Assembly (NCBI RefSeq): GCF_003985155.1
Contig: NZ_ML133690.1
Span: 310,001 to 374,000 of the forward strand
DNA: 64,000 bases
Reading direction: 5' to 3'
From: Rhizobium vallis
Lineage (GTDB): Bacteria; Pseudomonadota; Alphaproteobacteria; Rhizobiales; Rhizobiaceae
The translations under genes were made by a program, and so were the position numbers. Below the pieces are notes generated by a model that was not told where the DNA came from, made no database searches, and saw only the letters and a program-made list of their open reading frames with translations. Shown in pieces: positions 33,004-43,195 of this stretch. How positions within the stretch are numbered: position 1 is the first letter of the stretch; each line of letters begins with the position of its first letter.

Positions 33004-33017
33004 GTACCGTACGGTAC
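33004..33017. promoter_or_regulatory. Perfect 14-base palindrome, likely TetR operator
   Basis: GTACCGTACGGTAC lies 20 bases before the TetR GTG start and about 155 bases upstream of the divergent secreted-protein operon. Confidence 0.7.
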
Positions 33018-33036
33018 TTATCTGGGAGCCAAGACC

Positions 33037-33687
33037 GTGTCCGTCGATACCGCAGAGCCGAGCGAATTTTCGCCGCGCCAGAACGCCGTTCTGGAGCAGG
33101 CGCTGCGGTTGCTCGTCGATGGCGGCGAGAAGGCGCTGACGACCTCGGGCGTCGCGCGCGCCGCCAATTGCTCCAAGGAAAGCCTCTACAAGTGGTTCGG
33201 CGACCGCGATGGTCTGCTGTCTGCGATGATCGCCTATCAGGCGAGCAAGGTGCGCACGTTCGAGCGTAACGGCGAGCGGCTGACGGCGGCAAGCCTGCAC
33301 GACCATGTCGTCATCTTCGCGCGCGACCTCTTGGAGGTTCTGGCCGGCGACGTCTCGCTGGCGCTGAACCGGCTGGCCATCGGCCAGTCCAACCGCGACG
33401 GCTCCAAGCTCGGCAAGCTTCTGCTCGAACGCGGCCGCCGCCAGATCGACCGGCGCGCCATGGCGCTGATCGATGCCGGAAAGAGGGCAGGGCTCCTGCG
33501 CTTTTCCGATGCCGACGAAGCCTATCACACGCTTTACGGCCTCGTCGTTTCCGATCTGCATGTGCGCATGCTGCTCGGTGAACCCGGCCTCAAGGATACC
33601 GCGCGCCAGGCGGAGAGGGCGGTAACCGCCTTCCTCCGGCTCTACGGCACGGAAAAGGTTCTGGCGGAGATGCCGGCTCTCGGCTGA
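33037..33687 (+). CDS. TetR family transcriptional regulator
   Basis: 216-aa regulator. The helix-turn-helix reads ALTTSGVARAANCSKESLYKWF, and the C-terminal part carries the TetR ligand domain (DDLLE-type helix and ERGRRQIDRRAMALI). GTG at 33037 is used, with GGGAG upstream. It is 51 bases upstream of ilvC on the same strand, so the two might share a transcript, and it is divergent from the secreted-protein operon. Confidence 0.88.
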   Translation: MSVDTAEPSEFSPRQNAVLEQALRLLVDGGEKALTTSGVARAANCSKESLYKWFGDRDGLLSAMIAYQASKVRTFERNGERLTAASLHDHVVIFARDLLEVLAGDVSLALNRLAIGQSNRDGSKLGKLLLERGRRQIDRRAMALIDAGKRAGLLRFSDADEAYHTLYGLVVSDLHVRMLLGEPGLKDTARQAERAVTAFLRLYGTEKVLAEMPALG

Positions 33688-33702
33688 TTTCGCTTTTATT
33701 GA

Positions 33703-34758
<1,056 letters not shown>

Positions 34759-34768
34759 GCGATTTCCG

Positions 34769-34813
34769 AAGCGCGCCGCATCGAACCTGGTTCATGCGGC
34801 GCGCTTTGGTTTT
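34769..34813 (+). terminator. Intrinsic terminator of ilvC
   Basis: AAGCGCGCCGCAT (34769-34781) and ATGCGGCGCGCTT (34794-34806) are perfect 13-base arms, followed by TGGTTTT. Its 3' end lies 17 bases before the convergent DUF808 stop. Confidence 0.85.
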
Positions 34814-34829
34814 ATCCTGATATTTGTGG

Positions 34830-35828
34830 TTAGGCCGTCCTGATCCTGCGGATGCGCGTCGAGCACCACCGCCATGCAGGCGCCACGGCAAAGCTGACGG
34901 CCGGGATCGCCGCCAAGCCGATGACGATGCCGATGAGGCCGGAGCCTGCGGCCTGAACCAGCCAGGAAACCAATCCGCCAAAGGCGGGGATCGCATGGGC
35001 AGCACTCTCTCCGGCATCATGGAGAAGGTGGCTCGGCCAGCCGAACCCGAACTGCTCGGCGCCGTGCACGATGATGCCGCCGCCGACCCATATCATCGCC
35101 GCCGTCCCGACCGCACCCAGCACTTTCAACAGATAAGGCATGCCCTGCACGAGGCCTCGTCCGAACATGCGCGGAAGCGCGCCCGCATGGGACGAAGGCG
35201 AGCGCTGGGCGAGCCAGAGCCCGACATCATCCGCCTTGACGATCAAGGCGACGACGCCGTAAACGCCGGCGGTGATCGCAATGCCGACGATGGCAAGCAC
35301 CAGTGCCTGCATTGCCAGGCTCGCTTCGGGAACGGAACCTAGCGTGATCGCCATGATCTCCGCCGACAGGATGAAGTCGGTCCGGACGGCGCCCGCCACT
35401 TTTTCATCCTCGAAGGCCTTCGGATCGACGCTGCCCGCACCGTGCTCGGCCTCTTCGGCGTGCGCGGCATGGGGAAAGACAAGCTCGTAGACTTTTTCGG
35501 CGCCCTCGTAGCAGAGGTAAAGCCCGCCGAGCATCAGCAGCGGCGTGATGGCCTGAGGCAGGACAAGGCTCAGGATCAGTGCTGCCGGCAGGAGAAACAG
35601 GATCTTGTTCTTGAGCGAGCCGATCGTAATTTTTGCAATGATCGGCAGTTCGCGCGCCGGCGAAAAGCCGGTGACATAACGCGGCGTGACGGCGGTGTCG
35701 TCGATCACGACGCCTGCGGCCTTTGCGCCGGCCCTGCCGGCCTGGGCGACCACATCATCGAGAGAAGCGGCCGCCGCTTTGGCAATCGCTGCGACATCAT
35801 CAAGAAGGGCAATCAGGCCGACACTCAC
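34830..35828 (-). CDS. DUF808 inner-membrane protein (YedI-like)
   Basis: 332-aa polytopic membrane protein with about six helices, carrying the DUF808 pattern: MSVGLIALLDDVAAIAKAAA at the N-terminus, DDTAVTPRYVTGF, LLMLGGLYLCYEGAEKV and KVAGAVRTDFILSAEIM. Family function is unknown; E. coli YedI is a relative. It stands as a single gene, convergent with ilvC. Confidence 0.92.
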   Translation of the reverse strand: MSVGLIALLDDVAAIAKAAAASLDDVVAQAGRAGAKAAGVVIDDTAVTPRYVTGFSPARELPIIAKITIGSLKNKILFLLPAALILSLVLPQAITPLLMLGGLYLCYEGAEKVYELVFPHAAHAEEAEHGAGSVDPKAFEDEKVAGAVRTDFILSAEIMAITLGSVPEASLAMQALVLAIVGIAITAGVYGVVALIVKADDVGLWLAQRSPSSHAGALPRMFGRGLVQGMPYLLKVLGAVGTAAMIWVGGGIIVHGAEQFGFGWPSHLLHDAGESAAHAIPAFGGLVSWLVQAAGSGLIGIVIGLAAIPAVSFAVAPAWRWCSTRIRRIRTA

Positions 35829-35961
35829 AGGAAACCTCTCGTTTGGGCGTTAGCGACGTGAAACTATACAGCCAGGCGGCGACCGGGAAGGGGCGATAGC
35901 GCAATGATTGCGGCTAGATCGCCTATTCTGCAGCGGGCACTGCCGCCTTCACTGGCCGCTA

Positions 35962-36888
35962 TCAGGCATTGCCGCTGGAGACGGCTTCCTCTACCGCAAG
36001 CTCGGCCATGGCGAGTGCGGCCTCGCGGGTCCTGGCGGCGGCGATGAAGCGGCCGTTGTGGCAGAAGCTTGCACCGCTCACGCCGCAGGCAGCCTCGAGC
36101 TCGCCATTGGTGAGGCCCGCCCAGGCGGCAGGCAGGTCAGCCCTCAGCTCGAAACCGTCGTCGGCACGACGGATGCCGGTCACGCACCAATCCTTTTCGC
36201 GCGGGTGGACGACGAAGAGCAGGTGGTCGGCACCGGCCTTCACGATCGCAGGGCGGAAGGGCATTCCCATCGGCAGTTCAAGAACGCGCCGCTCGCCGGT
36301 ATCGAGGATTGCCTGATGCACGAGCGCTTCGGCCCGCAATTTCGCGGCACTCTGGGCGATCTTTGCCTCGACAAAGCTGCGGGCGACGGCCAGCGCCGCA
36401 TGGAACGCGCGATCGTCGGCCTCGGGACCGCGATCGTCGAAAACCGGCTTCAGCGTTTCCAGCAGCGCGGGCAGGGTGAGGCCCGCCAGCGGTCCGGAGG
36501 GGCTGAGCGCGCCATTGTCCGTCAGGTCGATCGGCAGCACAAAGCTCCGATCGAAGGAGGCATGCACCGCCTCGATATGCTCTTCCGGAAGACCTGCGGC
36601 TGCCAGATAATCACGGCCATAATGCTTCCAGATCAGCCCGAACGAGCTGTAGGGCTGGCCGTCGTCCCGCAGCGGCGCGCCGCGCTGATGGTGATCGAAA
36701 ATCCCGGCTTCGGCGTCATAAGCGCCGCCGACATCGTAGATAACACGGTCTGCCCCCGGCGTGATCCATTCCGGCGCCCGGCTGCGGACGATGCGCGCCT
36801 GCGGGAAAAGCCGGGTCAGGATGACGCTCGACAGCAATTCGTCGGCATGGAAGCCACCGGAATGGGTGACGAGGAAATCTGGGATCAT
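35962..36888 (-). CDS. MYG1-like metal-dependent hydrolase (UPF0160)
   Basis: 308-aa protein of the MYG1 family, DHH-like fold. THSGGFHADELLSS provides His/Asp metal ligands, and AGIFDHHQRGAP carries the DHH-like motif; YDVGGAYD lies between. Eukaryotic MYG1 acts as a 3'-5' RNA exonuclease; bacterial members have no firm assignment. The ATG is close to a 9-base inverted repeat at 36935-36963 that may regulate it. Confidence 0.9.
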   Translation of the reverse strand: MIPDFLVTHSGGFHADELLSSVILTRLFPQARIVRSRAPEWITPGADRVIYDVGGAYDAEAGIFDHHQRGAPLRDDGQPYSSFGLIWKHYGRDYLAAAGLPEEHIEAVHASFDRSFVLPIDLTDNGALSPSGPLAGLTLPALLETLKPVFDDRGPEADDRAFHAALAVARSFVEAKIAQSAAKLRAEALVHQAILDTGERRVLELPMGMPFRPAIVKAGADHLLFVVHPREKDWCVTGIRRADDGFELRADLPAAWAGLTNGELEAACGVSGASFCHNGRFIAAARTREAALAMAELAVEEAVSSGNA

Positions 36889-36934
36889 AAAGCTATGGCC
36901 TTGTCTTTTGCGGAGGACCCGCTTGAGGTTTGCC

Positions 36935-36963
36935 TGAGATAGCCGTTGCCGGACGCTATCTCA
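36935..36963. promoter_or_regulatory. Inverted repeat upstream of the MYG1-like gene
   Basis: TGAGATAGC (36935-36943) and GCTATCTCA (36955-36963) are perfect 9-base arms around 11 bases, 47 bases before the minus-strand start. Confidence 0.5.
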
Positions 36964-37110
36964 ACCCGTCATTCCAGTATTGAACCTTCGCGGGATGTCG
37001 GTCCCGTGAAACAAACCCCGTGAGCTGGAGTGCAGGCCCCGGTCTCTTTTGCTATTGGTGTGTCCCGTTGTCGAAGCTGCCATATTGGATTTGATGTGTT
37101 TGAAGCGATC

Positions 37111-37857
37111 ATGCGGTTGGCAAGGCAAGATCTGGAAGACAGCCTTCTAACTCTCTATCCCGCGTTTTCTGAATATCCATTCCCATCTTCGCTGGACGGT
37201 TCGCCGTTGCGCGACACCGAGAAAATCCTGGCCGCGCTCAAATCGGCGCCTTTGCGGGAGATACATGCCACGGAGCTTGGCCAGTACGCCGCAAGCGCCA
37301 TTACGACAGTCGGCTCGGTTGACGATTTCCGGCACTTCTTGCCCCGTATTCTCCATTGCGCCGTCCTTAGCGCTTCGGCGTACGGTTTCGAACCACCGAT
37401 CATCGCTTCCAAGCTTTTATTGGGAGATTGGCAGCGATGGCCGATCGGTGAACAGACTGCGGTCGCCAATTTTTTCTATTCGGCCTGGGCTTATAAGAGG
37501 CTGCTGGATTCCGATGTCGATGCATCGGCCTGGGACTGGATCCTTGCCATGGCAAAGCTCGGCCTTCAGTTTGAGTCGTGCCTTGATTTATGGCTGAAGC
37601 AGCCGACGCCGAATGCCTTCATCCAGCTTGCCAGCGCCGACATTAAAAGCCTCCGTCGGGGCACTGGCTTTTGGCAGGACATCCTGCCGGAGAAGCGCCG
37701 CTTCGTCCTGGAATGGTTCAGCAGCGATATCATCGAGAATGCATTCATTGGGCTGATCGATGCGATACCGCCTCAACGGCAGTGGATTGTCGATAGCTTC
37801 CTCGACGAAATCGGAGAATTACGACGGCAACCTTCTACCGCCGGATTGCCGGAATAA
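37111..37857 (+). CDS. Hypothetical protein, unrecognised family
   Basis: About 248-aa soluble, mostly helical protein. No family is recognised. Visible features are an acidic N-terminal helix (ARQDLEDSLLTLYPAF), a conserved-looking DDFRHFLPRILHCAV, and many Trp (WQRW, WDWIL, FWQDI). ATG 37111 is one possible start; GTG 37096 or an upstream ATG at 37030 would add residues that do not look conserved. Codon use resembles neighbours. Upstream sequence holds only the MYG1 promoter region. Confidence 0.65.
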   Translation: MRLARQDLEDSLLTLYPAFSEYPFPSSLDGSPLRDTEKILAALKSAPLREIHATELGQYAASAITTVGSVDDFRHFLPRILHCAVLSASAYGFEPPIIASKLLLGDWQRWPIGEQTAVANFFYSAWAYKRLLDSDVDASAWDWILAMAKLGLQFESCLDLWLKQPTPNAFIQLASADIKSLRRGTGFWQDILPEKRRFVLEWFSSDIIENAFIGLIDAIPPQRQWIVDSFLDEIGELRRQPSTAGLPE

Positions 37858-37994
37858 GATGATGTGACAAGTCGCGCTGTCTCGGCAAGAGAGGTGCGCG
37901 CCTTACGAAATTGTATAGTTCGGGCGAAGTCCCCGTGAGTTTTCGGGTGCAGGTTTGGGTGCAATCGTAACTACCCAAGTCGAGGCCAGTTCTC

Positions 37995-38840
37995 ATGAAT
38001 ATGCGTGCCACAGCTGCCGATGTCGTTTCGGCCGTTCATCCGGTCAGCCTGCGGATCAACACCTACCTTATCAATCTCGACAGGGCGGAGCTTCGCCGGT
38101 TTCGCATGGAGCGCCTGCTCACCGAGATGGGTATGGAATTCGAGCGCGTGGCGGCTGTCGATGGCGTCGGCATCGCCCTGCCGTGCCGCGATTTCGATGC
38201 ACGATCCTATCAGCGTCGGCACGGCCGCAGGCCGAATCATTTCGAGATCGGCTGCTATCTCAGCCATGTCGAGTGCGCGAAGAAGTTCCTTGCCAGCAAC
38301 GGCGAACTGGCTCTCATTCTCGAAGACGACCTCGACTTCGATGAGGATTTCATCGACGTACTCGTTGCGGCCCTCGATCGCCGGGATTCCTGGGATATCC
38401 TGCGTCTTTCCACCGTGAACAGGGGGCGAAAGCATAGAGTGGAGCCGCTCACGGCATCCCGCTCGCTGGCGATCGCGCTCACCCGCGAGAAGGGATCGGG
38501 CGCCTATCTCATCAATCGCAAGGCTGCCGGCTGGATTGCGGAAATATTGCTTCCCATGCGGCTGCCCTATGATCTCGCGTTGGATATGGAGTTCGACGAG
38601 GGGCTGAGGGCCTGCTTCGTCGATCCGGTTCCGGTCAGCCAGCGGGCGGATGCGCATTCCCAGATCCAGGCGGGCCTCTCGACCTACCGGCTTGGCCGCC
38701 GTCGGCCGTGGAGCGTTCTGCCGTATCGCACGGCAGCTGAAGTGCGTCGGTTTGCGGCCCGCTTCGTCAGGCTCGCGGCGTGGAAGATCCGAGGCCGGCA
38801 AGATCGGCCGGCAGCAGCGGGAAGCCTATCGAAGCGATGA
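37995..38840 (+). CDS. Glycosyltransferase family 25 (LPS-type)
   Basis: 281-aa glycosyltransferase. The GT25 domain shows TYLINLDRAELRRFRMER at the start and ALILEDDLDFDEDF, the EDD metal-binding motif; GSGAYLINRKAA follows later. GT25 enzymes add galactose or similar sugars to lipooligosaccharide. The last 74 bases overlap the 3' end of the convergent sensor kinase gene, so the two proteins use opposite strands of the same DNA. Basic C-terminal tail. Confidence 0.9.
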   Translation: MNMRATAADVVSAVHPVSLRINTYLINLDRAELRRFRMERLLTEMGMEFERVAAVDGVGIALPCRDFDARSYQRRHGRRPNHFEIGCYLSHVECAKKFLASNGELALILEDDLDFDEDFIDVLVAALDRRDSWDILRLSTVNRGRKHRVEPLTASRSLAIALTREKGSGAYLINRKAAGWIAEILLPMRLPYDLALDMEFDEGLRACFVDPVPVSQRADAHSQIQAGLSTYRLGRRRPWSVLPYRTAAEVRRFAARFVRLAAWKIRGRQDRPAAAGSLSKR

Positions 38841-40161
38841 GGCCGGGATGGTTTTCCCCCATGGCGATCTCGGCCGAGTGCAGGTCGGCAATCGCCTTGA
38901 CGAGGCTGAGCCCAAGACCGCTTCCTGTCGTCGTCCTGCTCTTGTCGAGGCGATAAAGGCGCCGGAAGACCTTGTCTCGTTCTCCAGCGGGAATGCCCGG
39001 GCCGTTATCGGCGACCGCCAAGATGGCGCGATTGTCCTGGTGTCGAAGGGAAAGCGTAATGATCGTTCCGGCCGGGCAGTGATTGATGGCGTTCTCCACC
39101 AGATTGGCGAGCATCTGGGTCAGCAGATCGCGGTCGCCCCAGACGACCGCCTGATGGTGCTCGGAGATTACAAGGGACTGGCCGGCGTCTTCCGCGACGT
39201 CGGCATAGACTTCCGATATGACGGCAAGCACGTCGTCGATATCGGTCGCCTGGAAGCGCTCCCGGCGGGCGCCAGCCTCGATCTGCGAGATGCGCAGAAG
39301 CGCCTCGAAAGTCGCATTGATCCGGTCGCTCTCGTTTCTCGCTTCGTCGAGAAGCGTTGAAACGTCGAGCTGCCGGTCGTTTTGCGCCACCGCGGCATCC
39401 AGCGTCAGACGCAGTCTGTTGAGTGGTGTCTTGAGATCGTGGGCGATATCGGCGCTCACCTGTCGCATGCTCTCGACCAAGGTCTGGAGCCGCTCCAGCG
39501 CCGCGTTGATCTGGATTGCCACCGTGTCGAGATCGTCGCCGTTTCCGCTGACCGGAATGCGGGCCTGAAGCTCGCCGTGTGAGACGTCGTTCATGGTGCG
39601 GGCGACCCTGTCCAGTCTCGCCTGGGCGCGAATGGCGAGAAAGACGCCGCCGCCGATGGCGGTCGCCACGACGATCGCGGCGGCCCATTCGAAGCTCACC
39701 AGCACGATCCTCAGCATTTCGTCGACGTCGTTGAAGTTTTCGGCGACGACAAGCGTATAGGGGCCAATCCTGGAGACCTGCATCCGATAGCGTTCGTGCC
39801 CCTTCAGTCCAACGTCCCTCGATGTGACGGTATAGACGCCGTTCGGGATGGTGGGGGCGGCGAAATTGCCGGCAAGTTTGTGGCCGCCGGCATCCGTCAG
39901 CGAGTAAAGCCCGTCGGAGGTCGACTGGAAGCTCGCATAGTTGTTCAGCGTGTTGACGAGGTCCTCGGTGTCGTGTGCCTCGTAGGCCGAGGTGATCAGC
40001 GAGTTCATCTCGTGCAGCGATTGTTCCAGGTCGCGCTCGAGGCCGGCGCGCAGCATATGGTACATGATCGCGCCGCTGAAGATGAAGGTGACGACGAAGA
40101 GGACGCCGAAGGTGACGGCAAGCCGGAACGGCGTGCTCCTGCGCAGCTTAGCGAGGCGCAT
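38767..40161 (-). CDS. HAMP-domain sensor histidine kinase
   Basis: 464-aa inner-membrane kinase. TM1 about residues 13-36, a periplasmic sensor loop of about 110 residues, TM2 about 147-172, HAMP (DRVARTMNDVSHGELQARI), then DHp with H-box SADIAHDLKTPLNRL and catalytic domain (LVENAINHCPAG, DNGPGIP, SGLGLSL). It forms a two-component pair with the upstream response regulator, which overlaps it by 14 bases. The sensed signal is unknown. Its 3' end overlaps the convergent GT25 gene. Confidence 0.93.
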   Translation of the reverse strand: MRLAKLRRSTPFRLAVTFGVLFVVTFIFSGAIMYHMLRAGLERDLEQSLHEMNSLITSAYEAHDTEDLVNTLNNYASFQSTSDGLYSLTDAGGHKLAGNFAAPTIPNGVYTVTSRDVGLKGHERYRMQVSRIGPYTLVVAENFNDVDEMLRIVLVSFEWAAAIVVATAIGGGVFLAIRAQARLDRVARTMNDVSHGELQARIPVSGNGDDLDTVAIQINAALERLQTLVESMRQVSADIAHDLKTPLNRLRLTLDAAVAQNDRQLDVSTLLDEARNESDRINATFEALLRISQIEAGARRERFQATDIDDVLAVISEVYADVAEDAGQSLVISEHHQAVVWGDRDLLTQMLANLVENAINHCPAGTIITLSLRHQDNRAILAVADNGPGIPAGERDKVFRRLYRLDKSRTTTGSGLGLSLVKAIADLHSAEIAMGENHPGLIASIGFPLLPADLAGLGSSTPRA

Positions 40162-40825
40162 GCAGGCTGTATCCGGTATTGCGCACCGTATGGAGAAGCT
40201 GCGTCTGGAACGGCTTGTCGACCTTGGCCCTCAGCCGGCTGATATGGGTCTCGACGACGCTGGTCTTCGGGTCGAAGTGGAAATCCCAGACCCGCTCCAG
40301 CAGCATGGTCTTGGTGATGACCCGGCCTTCGCCGCGCATCAGCACTTCGAGCAGCGTAAACTCGCGCGGCTGCAGCTCGATGACCTGCCCGGCGCGGCGG
40401 GCTTCCCGCCGGATGAGGTCAAGCTCGAGATCGGCAACCTTCAGGACGGTCTTCTGCTCCTGCACCGGCGGCCGGCGGCCGAGCGCGTTCACACGGGCGA
40501 GAAGCTCGGAGAAGGCAAAGGGTTTGACGAGATAATCGTCACCGCCTGCTTCCAGCCCCTCGACGCGGTCGTCCACGCCGCCGATCGACGTCAGAAACAG
40601 CGCCGGCGTGCCGATCCTGGCGGCGCGAAGAGAACGGACGACGGCAAGCCCATCGAGGCCCGGAAGCATGCGATCGACGACGATCACGTCATAGGCTTCC
40701 CGCTGCGCCTGAAAAAGACTGTCGCGACCATCGGCAAAGACGTCACAGACATGCCCTGCCTCGGAAAAGCCCTTGGCGACATAATCCGACGTCTTCGTAT
40801 CGTCCTCGATAAGCAGGATTTTCAT
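40148..40825 (-). CDS. OmpR-type response regulator
   Basis: 225-aa regulator. The receiver domain has acidic pocket IEDD, phosphoacceptor D51 in VVVDRMLPG and the conserved Lys of VKPFAF. The C-terminal winged helix (ELQPREFTLLEVLMRGEGRV, VVETHISRLRAKVDKPF, HTVRNTGY) matches OmpR/PhoB. First gene of a two-gene set with the histidine kinase; its stop lies 14 bases inside the kinase gene. Resembles CusR/CopR-like regulators but no metal genes are nearby. Confidence 0.95.
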   Translation of the reverse strand: MKILLIEDDTKTSDYVAKGFSEAGHVCDVFADGRDSLFQAQREAYDVIVVDRMLPGLDGLAVVRSLRAARIGTPALFLTSIGGVDDRVEGLEAGGDDYLVKPFAFSELLARVNALGRRPPVQEQKTVLKVADLELDLIRREARRAGQVIELQPREFTLLEVLMRGEGRVITKTMLLERVWDFHFDPKTSVVETHISRLRAKVDKPFQTQLLHTVRNTGYSLHAPR

Positions 40826-41231
40826 CGGCCGAGTCGTTCATGCGGTCAGTGGAAGGGGAATCTAGCGGATTGAGGGCACTGGCTGCAACATACGGATTGG
40901 TAAGGTACAGGGCGGATGAGAACGCGATCGCGGGCCGGTGATCAGGAAAGGAGCCGCGAACAACGGCGTCGTGGACAACGCGCATGATAATGACTGGCGC
41001 GCCGTGTGGCCCCCTCATCCGACCCTACGGGCCACCTTCTCCCCGCCGGGGAGAAGAGGGAGCAAGGCGTTCGTGCAATGCCCAGCGATCCGTCTGTTTA
41101 AAGGCACGCCATCAAATGGGATCGTGGCGAAGCGGCATTCTCCCTCTTCTCCCCAGCGGGGAGAAGGTGGCCCGTAGGGTCGGATGAGGGGGCCGCACGG
41201 CAGGGCGTCAACGGCCGCTTGCTGCCACGCC
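40826..41231. other. Intergenic gap occupied by a long family A inverted repeat
   Basis: No gene seen. It contains the upstream region of the response regulator gene (about 40826-41000) and a complete family A repeat (41008-41194), ending at the stop of the MscS gene. Confidence 0.75.
41008..41194. repeat. Palindromic intergenic repeat, family A (copy 2)
   Basis: 54-base inverted arms (41008-41061 and 41141-41194), nearly perfect, beginning GGCCCCCTCATCCGACCCTA. Each arm contains its own CTTCTCCCC...GGGGAGAAG palindrome, so the element is a hairpin within a hairpin. Confidence 0.9.
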
Positions 41232-43184
41232 TCACTTCGCCGGCGTCGCCGCACTCGCCTGCTGGGCTCGGATCGCCTGGGCGGCCGCGGCTGCGCCGCC
41301 GTCCTTGTCGTCGCCTCCGACCTGCACGGTCGGCTGGGCGAAGGCGATGCCGTTTGACAGGAAGACTTCGCGGATCTTGGCGTAGGCCTTGCGGCGGACA
41401 TAGGTCTGCATGCCGGGAACCGTGGTCATGGCAAAACTCAGCACGATCCCGTAGTCGGCGAATTCCTCGACGCCTTTCATCTTCAAAGGCTCGATGAAGA
41501 GCTTGCCGAGTTCGGCATCCTCCTGAAGTTCGGCGCCGACTTTCTTGGTCAGCTTGCGCGCCTTCTCGATATCGGTGTTGAAGCCGACCGTGATCCTGAA
41601 CTTGTCGATGACCCAGTCGCGGCTCATGTTCTCGACGGCGCCGAGTTCGCCGAAGGGCACGGTGAAGACGGGGCCGCGATGGTGGCGCAGCCGGACCGAG
41701 CGGAGGCTGAAGCCTTCCACGGTTCCCTTGTAGTCCTTGGCCTGGATGTATTCGCCGACGCGGAAGGCGTCATCCAGCATGTAGAACACACCGCTGATCA
41801 CATCCTTGACGAGGGTTTGCGAGCCGAAGCCGATGGCGACGCCGAAGATGCCGGCGCCGGCGATCAGCGGTCCGATCTGCACGCCGAGCTGCGCCAGCAC
41901 GATCAGTCCCGCCATAACAGCGACGAGGACGGCGAGCGCATTGCGGAAGATCGGAAGAAGCGTGCGGAACCGCGCTCGCCTCGCGGCGTCCGCCGGCGCG
42001 AGAGAGGTCGTGTCGGTCGCCACGCGCAGCGTTCGATCGATCCAGCCTTTTACCAGCTGCCAGAGAAGATCGGCGCAGACGAGGATCAGGACGCTCTTCA
42101 GCCCGCCGTAGAACAATGCGACGACGAAGGGATCGCGCTGGCCGAGCGTATCCGGATTGAGCTGCCAGACGAGCGCGAGCCACCCCACGGCGAGCGCGAT
42201 GACCGCAGCGCGTGCGCCTCTGACGATCAGGATGCCGCGAAGGCTGGCAGGGTCGCTGATGAAAGAGCCTGCGATGCGCCCCGTCGTATTGAGGATCGAC
42301 GGCAGGACAAGCGCATAGATGCCGATCCAGAAAAGGCCTCTCATGTTGACGCACCAGATCAGCCACAGCACGACGAGGAATGCGGCCACGGCGGCTTTCC
42401 ACGCCCGGGATCGCTGCGAGGTCGCCCACACGGCCTCGATTGCGAGGATGAGCCCGATGACGGAGAAACAGTAGCTGATTGCACCGGTGACAACAGGCGG
42501 AACGCCAAGGGGGTTGCCGACGGCCGCCGTCGCAGCGGCCAGAGAGACGACAGCGAAGATGATCGTGAGCCTCACGCGCAAGGGTGCGGCGATATCGGCT
42601 GCCGACAAACATACGATTGCCAGGCGAAACAGAATGAAGGCGGAGAGATAGGCGAGCAGCGTGACGCGGGCGAGAGGCGGCCATTCCACCGCGAAGAAGA
42701 CGATCGCCATGGCACCTGCGAAGATGCCGACCGGGGCCAGGCGTCCAAGGAGCGTCTCGCGGCGCGCGACCAGCCGGCCGTAGAGTGCCTCGGCGAGAAG
42801 ACCGAGAGCGACCAGTCCGCCGAAAATGACGAAGACCGGTGCGTAGCCCCGGCTCGTGGCATCCTGCCGCGCCCTGAGGGCGGCAGCCGTTACTTCGGCG
42901 GGTATCGCCGGTATCGCAGCGATGATCTCATGAACGCGCGTCCGTGCCGCGGTCTCCCAGTCGGCCAGATTGGAGGTGCCTGCCGGCGAAGCCGGGCTTG
43001 TCGACGAAGCGGGGCTCGCCGCAGGTGCGCCGGCCTCCTTCCGGCTGTTCAGCCAGGCCTGCACATCAGGGTCTTGAAGAAGGCGGACGAGTTCGTCGAT
43101 CTTCTGTTGCGGCGCGGCGGGCGCCTGCGCCATAGCGTTGAATGCGAGGAAAAGCCCGGCGATGAGAGACAGAATCCGTTTCAT
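41232..43184 (-). CDS. Large MscS-type mechanosensitive channel
   Basis: 650-aa inner-membrane channel. A signal peptide (MKRILSLIAGLFLAF) and a proline/alanine/serine-rich periplasmic segment precede about ten helices. The MscS pore and beta domain lie near residues 450-560 (GVAIGFGSQTLVKDVISGVFYM, YKGTVEGFSLRSVRLRHHRG, FTVPFGELGAVENMSRDW). Resembles the YbdG/YjeP-like large members. It starts 11 bases after the stop of a lipoprotein hydrolase gene, so both are in one operon. Confidence 0.9.
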   Translation of the reverse strand: MKRILSLIAGLFLAFNAMAQAPAAPQQKIDELVRLLQDPDVQAWLNSRKEAGAPAASPASSTSPASPAGTSNLADWETAARTRVHEIIAAIPAIPAEVTAAALRARQDATSRGYAPVFVIFGGLVALGLLAEALYGRLVARRETLLGRLAPVGIFAGAMAIVFFAVEWPPLARVTLLAYLSAFILFRLAIVCLSAADIAAPLRVRLTIIFAVVSLAAATAAVGNPLGVPPVVTGAISYCFSVIGLILAIEAVWATSQRSRAWKAAVAAFLVVLWLIWCVNMRGLFWIGIYALVLPSILNTTGRIAGSFISDPASLRGILIVRGARAAVIALAVGWLALVWQLNPDTLGQRDPFVVALFYGGLKSVLILVCADLLWQLVKGWIDRTLRVATDTTSLAPADAARRARFRTLLPIFRNALAVLVAVMAGLIVLAQLGVQIGPLIAGAGIFGVAIGFGSQTLVKDVISGVFYMLDDAFRVGEYIQAKDYKGTVEGFSLRSVRLRHHRGPVFTVPFGELGAVENMSRDWVIDKFRITVGFNTDIEKARKLTKKVGAELQEDAELGKLFIEPLKMKGVEEFADYGIVLSFAMTTVPGMQTYVRRKAYAKIREVFLSNGIAFAQPTVQVGGDDKDGGAAAAAQAIRAQQASAATPAK

Positions 43185-43195
43185 GCCGGTCCTCC

